Position numbers and translations under genes: made by a program. Positions 22,898-33,499 of a stretch of 64,000 bases of DNA are shown here, one piece after another (within the stretch, counting starts at the first letter, position 1; the number at the start of each line of letters is the position of its first letter). The stretch covers positions 3,093,501 through 3,157,500 of the forward strand of contig CM055875.1 of the NCBI GenBank assembly GCA_029582165.1, in the 5' to 3' direction. The notes below the pieces were generated by a model. It was given only the letters and a program-made list of their open reading frames with translations, was not told the origin of the DNA and ran no database searches. The stretch is from Portulaca oleracea (lineage: Eukaryota > Streptophyta > Magnoliopsida > Caryophyllales > Portulacaceae).

Positions 22898-23690
22898 TTG
22901 AGGCCCTCCAGACATTCAATCACTGACTTGCACATTCCTTACCAACCTTGGTTCGTCATTAATCCTACTATCACCCTTCCACTCAAACCACCACTATCCT
23001 TAGCTCGCAAAACAACCACAAAAGCCCCACAAAAACCCCTCATACCAAATAACTTCCTATTCAACAAGGGGAGTCCCGAAACCTACCTTCCATGTTTCTT
23101 TATCCCCACATCATCACCCTCACTAAATGAGCTGATCCCCATAATCCACCAACTTATGCTTTTGTCCTTAAGGCCCTGGTTTTTGAAGTTCCTTGATACG
23201 GCTGAGGACCTTATTCTCCTAAACCAAAACACAAACCCAAACTCCTCAAATAACCATCCCCTCCTTACCCATCCTTTGGAACACTATCCGTATGTGTTTC
23301 CGGAAGAAAAACCCCCTGGTTTGCCTCCTGAATATGAGTTTCACCATGAACGGAAGAAGGCAGCTAAGATTCATGATTTTGCTCACAAGAAAAAGAAGAA
23401 GTTGGGGTTTCTGCCGGGAGATCTTGTTTGGATCTACCTAAAGACGGACAGATTTCGATCCAAGAGGAAAGGGAGGTTGGTTCCAAGAGTTGAAGGTCCC
23501 TTTGAGGTCCTTGGGAAGGTGGGAAACAATGTTTACAAGTTGGATTTTTCGGATGAACATGGTGGAAGTGCAACCTTCCATGTAGCTGTTTTGAGGCCAT
23601 ACTATTCTTGGTGTATATCTTTGAGGCCATATTATTCGGTGGCAGAGGACTATCCAAGTTTGAGGACAAACTTTTCTCAACTTGGGGGGA
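22898..23690 (+). pseudogene. Deletion fusion: pre-RT linker joined to integrase C-terminal region, element B
   Basis: One open frame carries YPYVFPEEKPPGLPPEYEF (about residues 128-146), the linker normally just before Ty3 RT, followed within a few residues by ERKKAAKIHDFAHKKKKK and GDLVWIYLKTDRFRSKRKGR. VPRVEGPFEVLGKVGNNVYK (about residues 188-207) is the GPY/F-type module at the integrase C-terminus. RT, RNase H and the integrase catalytic core are therefore deleted. The frame ends with PSLRTNFSQLGGN, which runs into the polypurine tract and LTR. Similar short tails occur in elements A and C. Confidence 0.5.
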
Positions 23691-23691
23691 A
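23683..23691 (+). other. Polypurine tract of element B
   Basis: TGGGGGGAA directly before the 3' LTR (23692): the plus-strand priming site. Confidence 0.5.
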
Positions 23692-25292
23692 TGATAGAGA
23701 TCAGCTCTCACAACCTCATTTGGTGCCAGCATACTTTGAGGCCATCCATGAATCCCAGAAGGTCCTTGACTATATATCAAAGGTCATCCACCTGATGTGA
23801 GGCAATCCTTATTGTCTCAACACTTCAGAATTGGGGCCTCACTCATATTTGGCCCCTTGGAGGTCGTTCATAATGTCCAAGTTTACATGGTCCGAAGGTC
23901 ATTTGGGTTCCACAGAACTATTTCAACCTGGGCATGCATTGAGGACGTTTATCTGGACATTGAGGACGTTTATCAGGAGCTGATTGTTCTTTTCAACTTG
24001 GGTTGTGATTCTCTTCTCTTTGGATGTCAAGGAAGTGTATTATTGAGCTTTCCTAAATGCCCAAGGGTGATCCATCTGGAGGTCGTTTGCATTCTGCACA
24101 ACTATTGCAATCTTGGTACGTGCATGAGGACCTCATTCGGGATCAACTTGTCTTTTGGTGTTTCAGCAAGGTCCTTTTGGTCTTTTCACTTGGTTGCGTC
24201 ATCTTCTGTTTATTGGAGGTCATTAATCTTTTATGCAATATGAAGATGCGCATGAGGACCTCCATATTGAGTCTGTTGAGAATTTGGACGTCCAAGGACG
24301 TTCCCTACTGGAGGAAGACTATTTGCACCTTTTTTACTTCACTTCCTGAGTTGTTGAGGTCTTTCCGATTCAGTGAGGTGTTTGTCATTGAGGCCCTCTA
24401 TGAAGATGTCACTTTCGAGCTGTTGAGGTCTTTCCAGCTTTTGAGGTGATTATCCAGCCTTGCCCACGTGAGGAATGTTGCTCCAACAAGAAAGCGCCAT
24501 GTGTGATGTTTCTAGAGCCTTCCAATTATTCTAGAAGCTTCATGAAGATGCCATGTGTGACGCTTTTATTAGCCCTCATTACCAATGGGTCTAGAAGCTT
24601 CCTAAGTTAGTTACATATTATCTTATTTTGATGTAATTAGTTTAATTAAGCAAGATTAGGATGTTTTCTTTTTGCTCAAGAAACTCCTAATTAGATATCT
24701 CAGATGGGTTTATATATACCCACTGTGAGGTCATTGTAATCAACAACTTGAAATATGAAATATGAGATTTGAGTGCCTTATTGAGCCTCTTGTTTGTGAG
24801 TGACGTTAAACTCTCAAATTTGGTTAATTCTACTACAGTATCAAGGATTTGGCAATCCTTGTGGTGGGTGTAGAGCTTGGTAGCTTCAATGGTGGTGCGC
24901 CTGTATCCATTGAGGTAATCGAGTCCATTGCCCTTGTGTTCTAGCTGTGGTGTGCCTGTATCAGCTTGAGCTCAAGTCTATCTTTCTTTTTCTATTTTCG
25001 CACCCCTCATTATCCATTTCAATCTATTTGATCGAATCCCAAAATCCCCCATGAGTTCTTGATGTTATTTCGTCCATCCGATCACATTTCACACCTCACC
25101 CATTTCTTCCGTTTGTGCTTTGGTGTTTATACTCTGTTTTGGAGGAGATTGTGATTGATTCTCTGTTGTGAGCCATGTTTTGGAGTGATTGTAATTGATT
25201 ATCAGTTGTGAGGTCCATAATCTCAGTGTTGTGTGTGTCCGCTTGGTGTCTGTGAGGTCATCACTCTGATCCTAGGGACCTTGCATACATCA
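23692..25292 (+). repeat. Element B 3' LTR
   Basis: Same length (1601 bp) as the 5' LTR and nearly identical to it. It ends CTTGCATACATCA and is followed by the target duplication CTTGG. Confidence 0.5.
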
Positions 25293-25297
25293 CTTGG

Positions 25298-25516
25298 TCT
25301 CACCTTTGGGGACCCAAGGTTCATGGAGGATAACGGAGGTCAATCTATCGAAGGGGTCACAGTTCACGTGAAGGTCCTGATTAACGTGGAGATCTTTGGC
25401 ACAACCATGGTTCATGTGGAGGTCCTGATCCACGTGAAAGTTCTAGTTGAGTTACTTGAAGTCTTTGAACTTGAACACCCAAGTTTGAGGACAAACTTCT
25501 TTCAACTAGGGGGGAA
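25298..25516 (+). other. 3' tail of element A with polypurine tract
   Basis: This resumes element A after the nested B insertion. It ends in text coding HPSLRTNFFQLGGN and the purine tract AGGGGGGAA (25508-25516) before the 3' LTR. It shares CTCACCTTTGGGGACC with a fragment at 43.36 kb, so related copies exist in the window. Confidence 0.5.
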
Positions 25517-26942
25517 TGATGGAAATTAGTCCACGCTTATTCCCCTAGGCTCAACCAAGAAGTCCTAGTTGGATATTCAAGCTACAGATAGGGTCCTTCA
25601 TCAAAGGACTATATCTCATATAGGATGAATAAGGAAGATTAGGATCATTTACGCCAAGTGGGCCCAAGAAGAAGGATACAAGGGAGAACTACAAAGGCCC
25701 ATTCATATGGCATGCTTATTATTCCAAGAGGATGTTCAAACATCCTAGTTGGGCCAGTGTCACGCCAAGAAGCCCAAGTCACACGTCAAGATCAATTCAA
25801 GATTCCAAGCTTTGAATTTTACACTTTGATCTTTTGGATGTAATTTTATTATTTATAGCTTTTATTAGTTTTTCTAGAATAATTTAAGATGCCAAGTAAA
25901 TTATAAACTTGAGCATCATGGAGTGTGTGTGTGCAATTCACGTGTGATAAGCTAGTTAACTAATTCTAGATTAGGATGGCTTATTTTGTAACTAATCCAT
26001 CTCGGATTAGGAAAGCCAATTCTAATTAGGATAAGGTAGTTGTAACCATCTCCCCTTAGGATAAGGAATCCTAATCTAAGAGGAGATTGGAATAGTTAAG
26101 CATCTAGGATTAGTAATCCTTGGCTTGCACGCCAAATAAGGATTCCTAGGGAAGTTAGAACTCTCCTAGTATAAATAGCCTAGGCTTGTAATCGTTTCAA
26201 TCAATCGATTTAGAAATATGAAACCCCTTAAGCTTTTAGCTTTCCCTCGAGTGTTTGGATAAACCCTCACCCTTTTCTTCTATTGTATCTTGGTCTGGCA
26301 CCCAAGTGGTTAGGAAGAGCTTGATCCTAGGTTGCGGTCTAGATCAAGTTAGCCCTAGGTTGTCTATCTTATGGATTCAAGTTAGAAACCTAGTTCTATC
26401 CGTTCTTACCTTTCTATCAATATAGTTAAGGTGATTACATTGTGAGATTTCTGTCAATACAGTTAAGTCACAACCCAATCCTATCTCCTATCCCCTCAAA
26501 CCACACGCCATTTCCACCTCTTTCACCCCCCACAAAACGTCACCCACCTCCTCAACAAACACCACCTCCTTTCTTTTTTCTCTCCATAACAACCTCCCAA
26601 CAAACCCTCTCTCTCCTCCAACAACCCAACAATCTTTCCCTCATCATCAAAACCAACGTCCCCCTCTCTCTTCCATCCCTCCTACCTCACGTCACCCTCC
26701 TCCATACTCCCCTTCCAAGAATCAATCATCCCTCTCTCTTCCCATTCAAGATTCAACCCTTCTTGAATCTTGAAACCACAAAAGCCCTCACGGCAAATAA
26801 CCTCCACAAAGAACCCTTTTCACGAGAACCACCCCTCTCTTCCCTCCTTAATCTCGTGAACCACCCCCTCCTTATTGTTTGGTTACACGTGTTTCGTGTA
26901 TTAGTGGAATCAAGAACCTTTCTTGATCCGGGTAATACGTCA
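25517..26942 (+). repeat. Element A 3' LTR
   Basis: It starts TGATGGAAATTAGTCC and ends GGTAATACGTCA, 1426 bp, equal in length to the 5' LTR and about 98% identical by eye. A TATA box matching the 5' LTR lies near 26171. Confidence 0.5.
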
Positions 26943-27159
26943 GTCGTTGCACTGTTTAAGTCTTGCAAAACACAACAGTTAAAAGAATCAAAAAGCGCGA
27001 CTTTGGTTAATTAACCTGATTAATTAACTTAATTAAATGACCTTAGGGTCTAATTAACACTGGGTTATTACACTTCCAGCTCAACTTGGCGCAAGGTTAT
27101 TCCTGGGAACCCTTTTTTTTTTCCTTAATTTGCTTCCTTGTCTTATTTTATTTCGAACT

Positions 27160-27589
27160 TGTAACACCCCCAAGTTAACAATCACTATTTTAAAATTTAA
27201 CCATAACTTAATCCAATGATTAACGCAACGAATTAATAACCTAAGGGTACTACCGCCGTCCACAAGGGTGAACTAGGCTAATCAACCACAATTACAAAAT
27301 ATAAAACTTTACACATCCATTCACAATTTAGTGAAGTTTTTACACCCCTGAGGCCCTGAATACACACAACTACTCCATAGCATTTTCTTTCATCAACAGA
27401 CGCCCATACAACATAAATTTCCACAAACATGTAGTTTGTCCAAGACTTGTCAACAGAAGTTAGCAAAAACCATAAATTTAAACATGGGGGCTTTATCCAC
27501 ATAATATCTGTTTCTATAAACCCAAAATAACATATCTTCCCATATCAATGGTACAAAAGAACCAAACTCTGACTAAGAAAATTCACCTT
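27160..27589. repeat. LTR-like fragment beginning TGTAACACCCCC
   Basis: It starts TGTAACACCCCCAAG at 27160 and shows the same ordered blocks as the LTR starts at 12546 and 31114 (AATGATTAACGCAACG, CCGCCGTCCAC, AAGG.GAACTAGGC), but is clearly diverged. It abuts a minus-strand gag frame at 27590. The other end and a target duplication could not be set. Confidence 0.5.
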
Positions 27590-28141
27590 TTAGGTTCCTG
27601 TTGGTGGCTTAGTTGGGTTTGCCTTAGAAGACTTGTCCTTTGTGGTACTCCACCAAATATCAGCTTCCCCAGTTAAGTAAAAAGTCCCAATAGTGATTTT
27701 CCTTTCTCCGGGTACCCCAACTACCTCAAAAATCTTCTCTAAATTGCGGATCCATTCTTCAAGTTCTGTTGGGTTAAATCCTCCAGCATAATTCTTTGGG
27801 TTTCTTTTGGCTACTCTGTCCGCATACTTATCCCCCTTTGATGGACCTTCTATTGGGTTATTAGGATTTGGGATACGTTGTAAAAGTTCTTGGATGATAT
27901 GCCCCAAATACTCAGGATAAGGGGGATTATGAGGGGGCACCATAGTTGAGGAAGAGCCCGGATTCGAGGCAACATGCGGGGAAATTTGGGGTCCCTGGGT
28001 TTGTAAATTAGTCACTTGGCTATCTGCCATGTCTTCCCTAGATTCTTCTTGAGGATGATTATTGCGTGACATATGAGATATGCTACAATGCAAACATAAA
28101 ATACCATGTTTAGTAATACAATAAATTCCCCCACATGCCAT
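27590..28141 (-). pseudogene. Ty3-type gag fragment
   Basis: A 183-residue minus frame. From about residue 115 it matches the retrotransposon gag domain: FNPTELEEWIRNLEKIFEVV, then GERKITIGTFYLTGEADIWW. The N-terminal third is Pro/Asn/Gln-rich. It ends abruptly at PPTGT next to the LTR-like fragment, so the rest of gag (zinc knuckle) and all of pol are deleted. Gag builds the particle around element RNA. The ORF start (ATG 28141) may include non-gag sequence; a later ATG near 28073 (MSRNNHPQEE) is more likely. Confidence 0.5.
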
Positions 28142-28159
28142 AGCTTGTAATCCTTAATA

Positions 28160-30180
28160 ATATAAAACATTTAGTGTCTGTTTGGCCTATTTTTAAAATA
28201 CTGTTTTTACTTCTTAGAAACAGTTTTTACAAAAGCTATTTTTGGAGAAATATGGAAGTATTTAGCCTAACTTATAATATAGTTTTTTTTAACTAAATTT
28301 AATCGGTTTAGCCTAACTTTTCAAAATTATTTATGTGTTTAAGGGTAAAATTATCATGTAATTATTAAATTTTTCTCTTTTTATTAATTTTTAAATTGGT
28401 TATCCTATTATAATTTTTTTTTTTGCAAAAGCAAACACATGGCATTCAATATTGGAAAAACAATTTAGATACAATCAGTAGGGAGGAGAGCTAGCTCCAG
28501 GCCTAAATTGTTTGGGAACAAATAAGATTCACAATACTATTGTATTTTTTCCTCCTTCTAGCACATACCAAAACTCTAATTTAAAGGTCTTTTTTCACAT
28601 TTCGAGCAACTTGATCTGCTTCCACCAAGCGACCACCATGGAGAATAATATTCCTCAGCTTCCAGATATTATAAGTTATGGCATTGAAGGCTGCGTAGGC
28701 GAGCACCCTTCGAGATTTTGTCCCTCCCATGTTCACAAGTTTATCAACCCAGGTTCCAACCGCTGCTTTACTCGTGTAGGAACACCCAGCAAAAAGGTGG
28801 TCAGTGGTTTCCACAGCCTCGTCACATAACACACACCGACATCACATTACGGACCATTTACTTGTACGATATCTGACTGGGAGTTTGTTTTGGATCATTA
28901 CCCATGTGATGAAAGCATGACGGGGAATAGAGATGGGGTTCCAAGGGATAACAGTCCATTCCGGCTCTTTGTCGCAGTTAATGAGCCAATAGTAGCCTTC
29001 TTGAACCCTGTACTCACCAGTATTGGTGGTATGCCAATGCCATTTTGTTCCAAAGACTTCACTTGATGATATTTTTCACTTCACACAAATGCTTCCAGTA
29101 GGGGCAGGTGTCATAGGGTGGGGAGTAGTCCCATCAAGACCGATTTTTGATGTATCTGGCATGGACCCACTTCACCCAAAGGACGTTTTTTTTGTTCTGA
29201 ATATCCCAAACAAGCTTGGCAATGTTGGCTTTATTCCATTCTTCCAGCCGTCTCAGACCAAGACCCCCTTTATTTTTGGGCCTGCAGACAGAGTCCCAAG
29301 AAACATAAGGATTTCGACGCCGATCTATCGAATTACCCCACAGGAAATCCCGGCAGTATTTAGTGACTTCCTTGATGACCTTAGGGGGAATTACAATTAT
29401 TCTTACCAAAAAACAGCAGCGAGTTAATGAGAACGACTCTCCCGGCGTAGGAAATGTGCCTGGAAGACCAGGTCCTAATTTTTGCAAGGATTTTCTCTGT
29501 GAGCATCGAGCAAACAGCTGCAGTTAGATTGGTTGCTGTAATGGGGAAGCCAAGGTATTTGAAAGGCAATTTCCCAATCTCAAAACCCGTCTCTTCCCTC
29601 AATTTGAGGGCGTGGTCGTCACTGACCCCACCAAAAACTACCTCGGACTTTTGTACATTTGCTGTCAAACCCGTGACCCTTGAAAAATGATTGAAAGTTT
29701 TCATAATCTGATGAATAGACTGCTGATTTGTCGATGTGAATATGACTATTATAATTATATATAGTATTACTTAACTATAAAATTCTATAAATTAAATATT
29801 TATATATCAATATTTTACTAAATATCCTCTATGTAGGAATTAGATAATTTAAAATATTTTCAACACAATATAATAATGTCCAATATATATTAAAGGTTCT
29901 AACATAGTATTAAAATATTTAAATACCATCTTTATAGAAATCATAATATCTATTTGAGAATATGGAAACTTATCAACAAAATATCTTACAGATTGAGCAG
30001 TCATTAGTTTTTAGGAAGCAGAAATAGCAATTTATTGCTTCTGCTTTTGGTGCTGTTTTTGGGCAAAATTGTTTTTGGAAAACAACTATTAGCTTCAAAA
30101 AAAAAAATCATTGTTTGGCTCGGTTTGTGTTTTTTAACCCCAAAAGCGCTCTTAAAAGCTAGGCCAAACAACTATTTAAT
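28160..30180. mobile_element. TIR/MITE-like element with TGTTTGGCC ends, split by a LINE
   Basis: The left end TAGTGTCTGTTTGGCCTA (28171) and right end AAAGCTAGGCCAAACAACTA (30155-30175) are inverted copies. TGTCTGTTTGG ends are common in Tourist/Harbinger-like and hAT-like MITEs. Between them lies AT-rich non-coding DNA interrupted by the LINE at 28416-29745. Without the LINE the element is ~0.7 kb. I see no clean 3-bp or 8-bp target duplication, so the superfamily is unresolved. Confidence 0.5.
28416..29745 (-). mobile_element. 5'-truncated LINE (L1-type), 11-bp target duplication
   Basis: CTATTATAATT occurs at 28405-28415 and 29746-29756. The poly(A) tail is the T run at about 28414-28424 (minus orientation). 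Coding fragments on minus belong to the end of ORF2. GLTANVQKSEVVFGGV, KLPFKYLGFPI and IRTWSSRHISYAGRV (29704-29400) are the RT C-terminal part. DFLWGN, GGLGLRRLEEWNKANIAKLV and VWDIQ (29400-29150) come next. A zf-RVT-like piece with ETTDHLFAGC and AFNAITYNIWKLRN (28830-28600) is last. Frameshifts and stops separate them. Truncation at the 5' end, tail and duplication fit target-primed reverse transcription. Confidence 0.5.
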
Positions 30181-30565
30181 CATTTTCCCCTAAATTTTAC
30201 AACTTCATATTTTTCCTTCATTACATGAAAATATCACCATACAATAATTCCCCTAAAAAAAAAATTGGAAATACATATATATAATTCCTTGCCGATGCTC
30301 CCAAAATCCCTATGCCACCTGCTTAACAAATATTCATTTACTTACTACCACTGTTTACACTACCACTAAAGTTAGTTTGTCAAGCTACCTCGCCCTCATG
30401 CCAAAAATTTGTTCGGCGGCAATTAAGCATAGTTTGGTTGGCAAGTACAATCCTTTCTTACAGTTACACCACAATTACAAAATATAAGCCAAGCCAACTA
30501 TATAAAAGCAAAATACGTTAGCACCTACTACTCCATCACATAAGTAAGGTCATCATTCCAACTCC
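30176..30565. other. Non-coding retrotransposon-related stretch
   Basis: No frame is supported. Words such as ACCACAATTACAAAATATAA (near 30468) recur at 27282, so it probably belongs to the same LTR/leader family as the fragment at 27160. Confidence 0.5.
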
Positions 30566-31113
30566 TTAGCGATCCTTTGTGGGATTGTAATCATCATCAT
30601 TGGTATCATTGTTTTCTTCATATTTCGGGGCCGCCCTTGATTCATATTCTTCTTCACTCTTTCCTTCATCCGAACTGATCTCAATAACAATAGGGTTTGC
30701 GACGTCATTGATGATTTCCACTTCATTAGATTCATGAGATTGAGCGGGGGAGGGAAGTGGGTTTGCTTCTTCATCTTCCATAGGTTCCTCTTCCTCCTCA
30801 GTTTCTTCTTGGTTTTGCTGAGGCGGAGGGTTTTCTTTCGCTCCCTGTGGGGGTTGTGGTCCCAAGAGATCCATGAAGTAATAAAGTATTTCCCAAGTAG
30901 GAATACCTATAAAGTCTGCATATTCTTGGAGTTGTAATTCAAGGGTCACAACCGTCCAAGCTCCTAGAATCTGGAATCTCTCTTCGTGTACACCTGGGTT
31001 AAATGTGTATATGAAATCATGATACTTGTTTCTAAACCGAACCCAAGGTTGGCTGCAGGGGAGGGTAGCCAACAGATAGTGAGCCCTCCACAGTCTCAGT
31101 ACCACGACGCATA
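30566..31113 (-). CDS. Retroelement-associated protein with acidic C-terminus, cut at its 5' end by an LTR
   Basis: A minus frame in which the first ~15 codons lie in the LTR that starts at 31114; the original protein reads in from about 31113 (LCVVVLRLWRAHYLL). The first ~90 residues look folded (WVRFRNKYHDFIYTFNPGVH, LQLQEYADFIGIPTWEILYY). The rest is acidic and Gln/Pro-rich (EETEEEEEPMEDEEANP, NDTNDDDYNPTKDR) and ends at stop 30566-30568. I cannot name the family. I have the impression that similar text is annotated as uncharacterised in repeat-rich plant genomes, but could not check. The location between gag-like and LTR pieces suggests a retrotransposon-carried ORF. Confidence 0.5.
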
Positions 31114-32152
31114 ACTGTAACACCCCTAGATTCATAATTACTATATTATTACTAAACACCTCATAACCTAATGATTACCGCAGCGAAAGTTATAATCTGA
31201 AGGCATTATCGCCGTCCATGATCATGGACAAGGCTAACAAGCCACTGTTTGCAACTTAACATTCCCAAAGTTGAAATGCATATTAATATATATCACAACA
31301 TACATACCATACTAACTTAGCAAAAAATTACTTAGAGGTACCCTAACTTTTGAAGAAACAATTTTTTGGTACCCTAACTTTTCAATCTAATTTTGGGGTA
31401 CCCTTACTTTTAGGATTAGAAATTACTAGGTGAATTTCCGACTAAACTCCGATTGATTCAAATCATTTTCGTCCACGAAAACAAAGGGCATTTTCATCCA
31501 CAAAAATACTTAATCAATTTCCCGCCTAAAACTCACCGGTGAATTCAAATCATTGGCCGGAAATTCACCTAATTATTTCTAATTCTAAAAGTTAGGGTAC
31601 CCCAAAATTAGTTTTTAAAAGTTGGGGTACCAGAAAAACATTTCACCAAAAGTTAGGGTACCCCTAAGTAATTTTTTGCTAAGTTAGTATGGTATGTAAG
31701 TTGTGATATATATTAATATGCATTTCAACATATCACCCTTCAAGACAATATATTAAACCCAACACTTAAAGATCATATATCTACAAGACTCTTACACATC
31801 AAGCTATCAAACATACACACCAAAGGTGAAAGATGACTTCCTTAAAACAAAGGAACCTTCTGCTCTCCAATCTGACTCGACTTCTTACCGATTCTTGGCT
31901 TATCCGCACTAGGGGCATCACCTAAAACCAAACATAAAATAATTTGCAAATGAGCCTAAACTCAGTACGCATACCCCCATACAGTAAAATAAACTCAGAC
32001 AATTCATTTTATTTCGCACATTTCAATTCATTTTACAAACAAATAAGAAAGAAAACAACAATTAAAACTTGTTTGCCGGATTATTATTATCTTGATGGTC
32101 CCTTGCTAGCGATAATAAAACTAAGCCTATATATGCGCATACCCGGACTGAA
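31114..32152. repeat. LTR family E, copy 1 (truncated), hosting a foldback element
   Basis: It starts TGTAACACCCCTAGATTCAT at 31114 and runs until copy 2 begins near 32153. It contains the foldback at 31271-31728. After the foldback the LTR continues (ACATATCACCCTTC..AAGACAATATATTA) in line with copy 2. No target duplication was found. Confidence 0.5.
31271..31728. mobile_element. Foldback/MITE whose inverted arms include host LTR sequence
   Basis: The arms are about 170 bp each (31271-31440 and 31559-31728) around a ~118-bp loop. The inner part of each arm holds the element-specific words TTAGAGGTACCCTAACTTTT and their complement. The outer ~50 bp (TGAAATGCATATTAATATAT) is plain family E LTR: the undisturbed LTR at 32305-32355 has it once, whereas here it is also copied in inverse behind the element. 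Confidence 0.5.
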
Positions 32153-33400
32153 TAATTGTAATACCCCCACATTCATAATCACTGGATTATTACTAAACAC
32201 CTCATAACCCAATGGCTAGCGCGACGGAGATTATAATTCGAAGGCATTTATCGCCGTCCATGATCATGGACAAGGCTAACAAGACATTGTTTGCAATTTA
32301 ACATTCCCAAAGCTAAAATGCATCTTAATATATATCACAACATGCATACCATACTAACTTGGGATCTACATATCACCCTTCCAAGACAATATATTACACC
32401 AATACCCGAAGATCATGTCTTCAAGACTCTCATACATCAAGCTATCAAACAACACCAAAGGTGAAAGATGACTTCCTTAAAACAAAAGAACCTTATCTTC
32501 TCCAATCTGACTCGACTTCTTACCGATTCTTGGCTAATCCGTATTAGGGGCATCACCTAAAATAAAACATTAAAACAATTTCGCAAATGAGTTGAAACTC
32601 AATACGTATACCCCTATACAGTAAAATAAATTTAAACACTTTATTTTATTTCGCGTATTTCAATTCATTTAAAAACAAATACAAAAGAAATAAAATAACA
32701 ACACTTAAAACTTGCTTGCCGGTTATTATTATCTTTATGGTCCCCTGCTTGCGATCATTGGACTAAGCCTATATATGCGCATACTCAGATCGATCGGGAG
32801 ATCCGGTTGACACTGGTCAGGTATTGACTTGGGTAGTGCACTATGGCACAAGTAACTTGTGTCGGGGCCATATTTACGTGAGAAAACATGTAAAACATTA
32901 GTAATCACATTGAACTTAAGGTGAAAGATGACTTCCTTAAAACAAAAGAACCTTATGTTCTCCAATCTGACTCGACTTCTTACCGATTCTTGGCTAATCC
33001 GTATTAGGGGCATCACCTAAAATAAAACATTAAAAAAATTTCGCAAATGAGTTGAAACTCAATACGTATACCCCTATACAGTAAAATAAATTTAAACACT
33101 TTATTTTATTTCGCGTATTTCAATTCATTTAAAAACAAATACAAAAGAAATAAAATAACAACACTTAAAACTTGCTTGCCGGTTATTATTATTATTTTAT
33201 GGTCCGCCATGCGATCATTGGACTAAGTTTATATGCGCATATATCGGATCGATCGAGATCGGTTGACATCGGTCGCATTGACTGCAGTGCACTATGGCAC
33301 AGTAACGTGTCGGGTTATATTTACGTGAGAAAACATGTAAAACATTAGTAATCACATTGAACTTAATAAACTTGCTTACTTGAACTCAAATACCATGCGT
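32153..33400. repeat. LTR family E, copy 2, with an internal ~450-bp tandem duplication
   Basis: It starts TGTAATACCCCCACATTCAT. Segments 32457-32919 and 32920-33365 are direct tandem copies, each opening with AGGTGAAAGATGACTTCC and closing with AATCACATTGAACTTA. The second copy has lost many single bases and short pieces between 33184 and 33320. Non-coding. Confidence 0.5.
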
Positions 33401-33499
33401 GGTCCAAGAGGTCGTTGTTGCTCCCTGTTCGAGTCCAGTCAAGCTTTCAAGTCGCTTTATTTGCGAGTTCAGAGGTACGCATATTGCCTTTACTCTATC

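Larger units (their letters stand above)
19855..25292 (+). mobile_element. LTR element B nested in element A, non-autonomous, target duplication CTTGG
   Basis: Two 1601-bp LTRs (19855-21455, 23692-25292) differ at about a dozen positions by eye, so this is the youngest datable insertion in the stack. The flanks are CTTGG at 19850-19854 and 25293-25297. The 2.2-kb interior holds a PBS, two unfamiliar ORFs, a frame fusing a pre-RT linker to an integrase C-terminal end, and a polypurine tract. Gag, protease, RT and the integrase core are absent, so any movement needed proteins supplied in trans. Confidence 0.5.
16421..26942 (+). mobile_element. Ty3-type LTR element A, defective, target duplication GTCGT
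   Basis: Two 1426-bp LTRs (16421-17846 and 25517-26942) flank a PBS, a protease, degraded RT and RNase H, and a polypurine tract. The flanks are GTCGT at 16416-16420 and 26943-26947. Gag is missing: the protease frame starts about 270 bp after the PBS. Integrase is also missing. The internal region was later invaded by element B (19855-25292). The two LTRs differ at roughly 30 places by eye, so the insertion is recent but older than B. Element A could only move with help from another element. Confidence 0.5.
12546..27072. mobile_element. Large solo LTR (~3.1-3.2 kb of own sequence) split by nested insertions, target duplication CTTCC
   Basis: It begins TGTAACACCCTCAG at 12546 and ends GGGTTATTACA at 27072, flanked by CTTCC at 12541-12545 and 27073-27077. 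Removing a Ty3 element (16421-26947 with one duplication copy), a 332-bp solo LTR (15394-15730) and a MITE (about 14418-14920) leaves roughly 3.1-3.2 kb. The start resembles the LTRs at 31114 and 32153 (TTCATAATC, then a pattern of ATTACTACTAAAC and GGCATTACCG). Orientation is ambiguous because both termini are complementary. A pyrimidine-rich patch on minus (15.9-16.07 kb) could be its transcribed leader. No genes are seen in the LTR itself. Confidence 0.5.
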
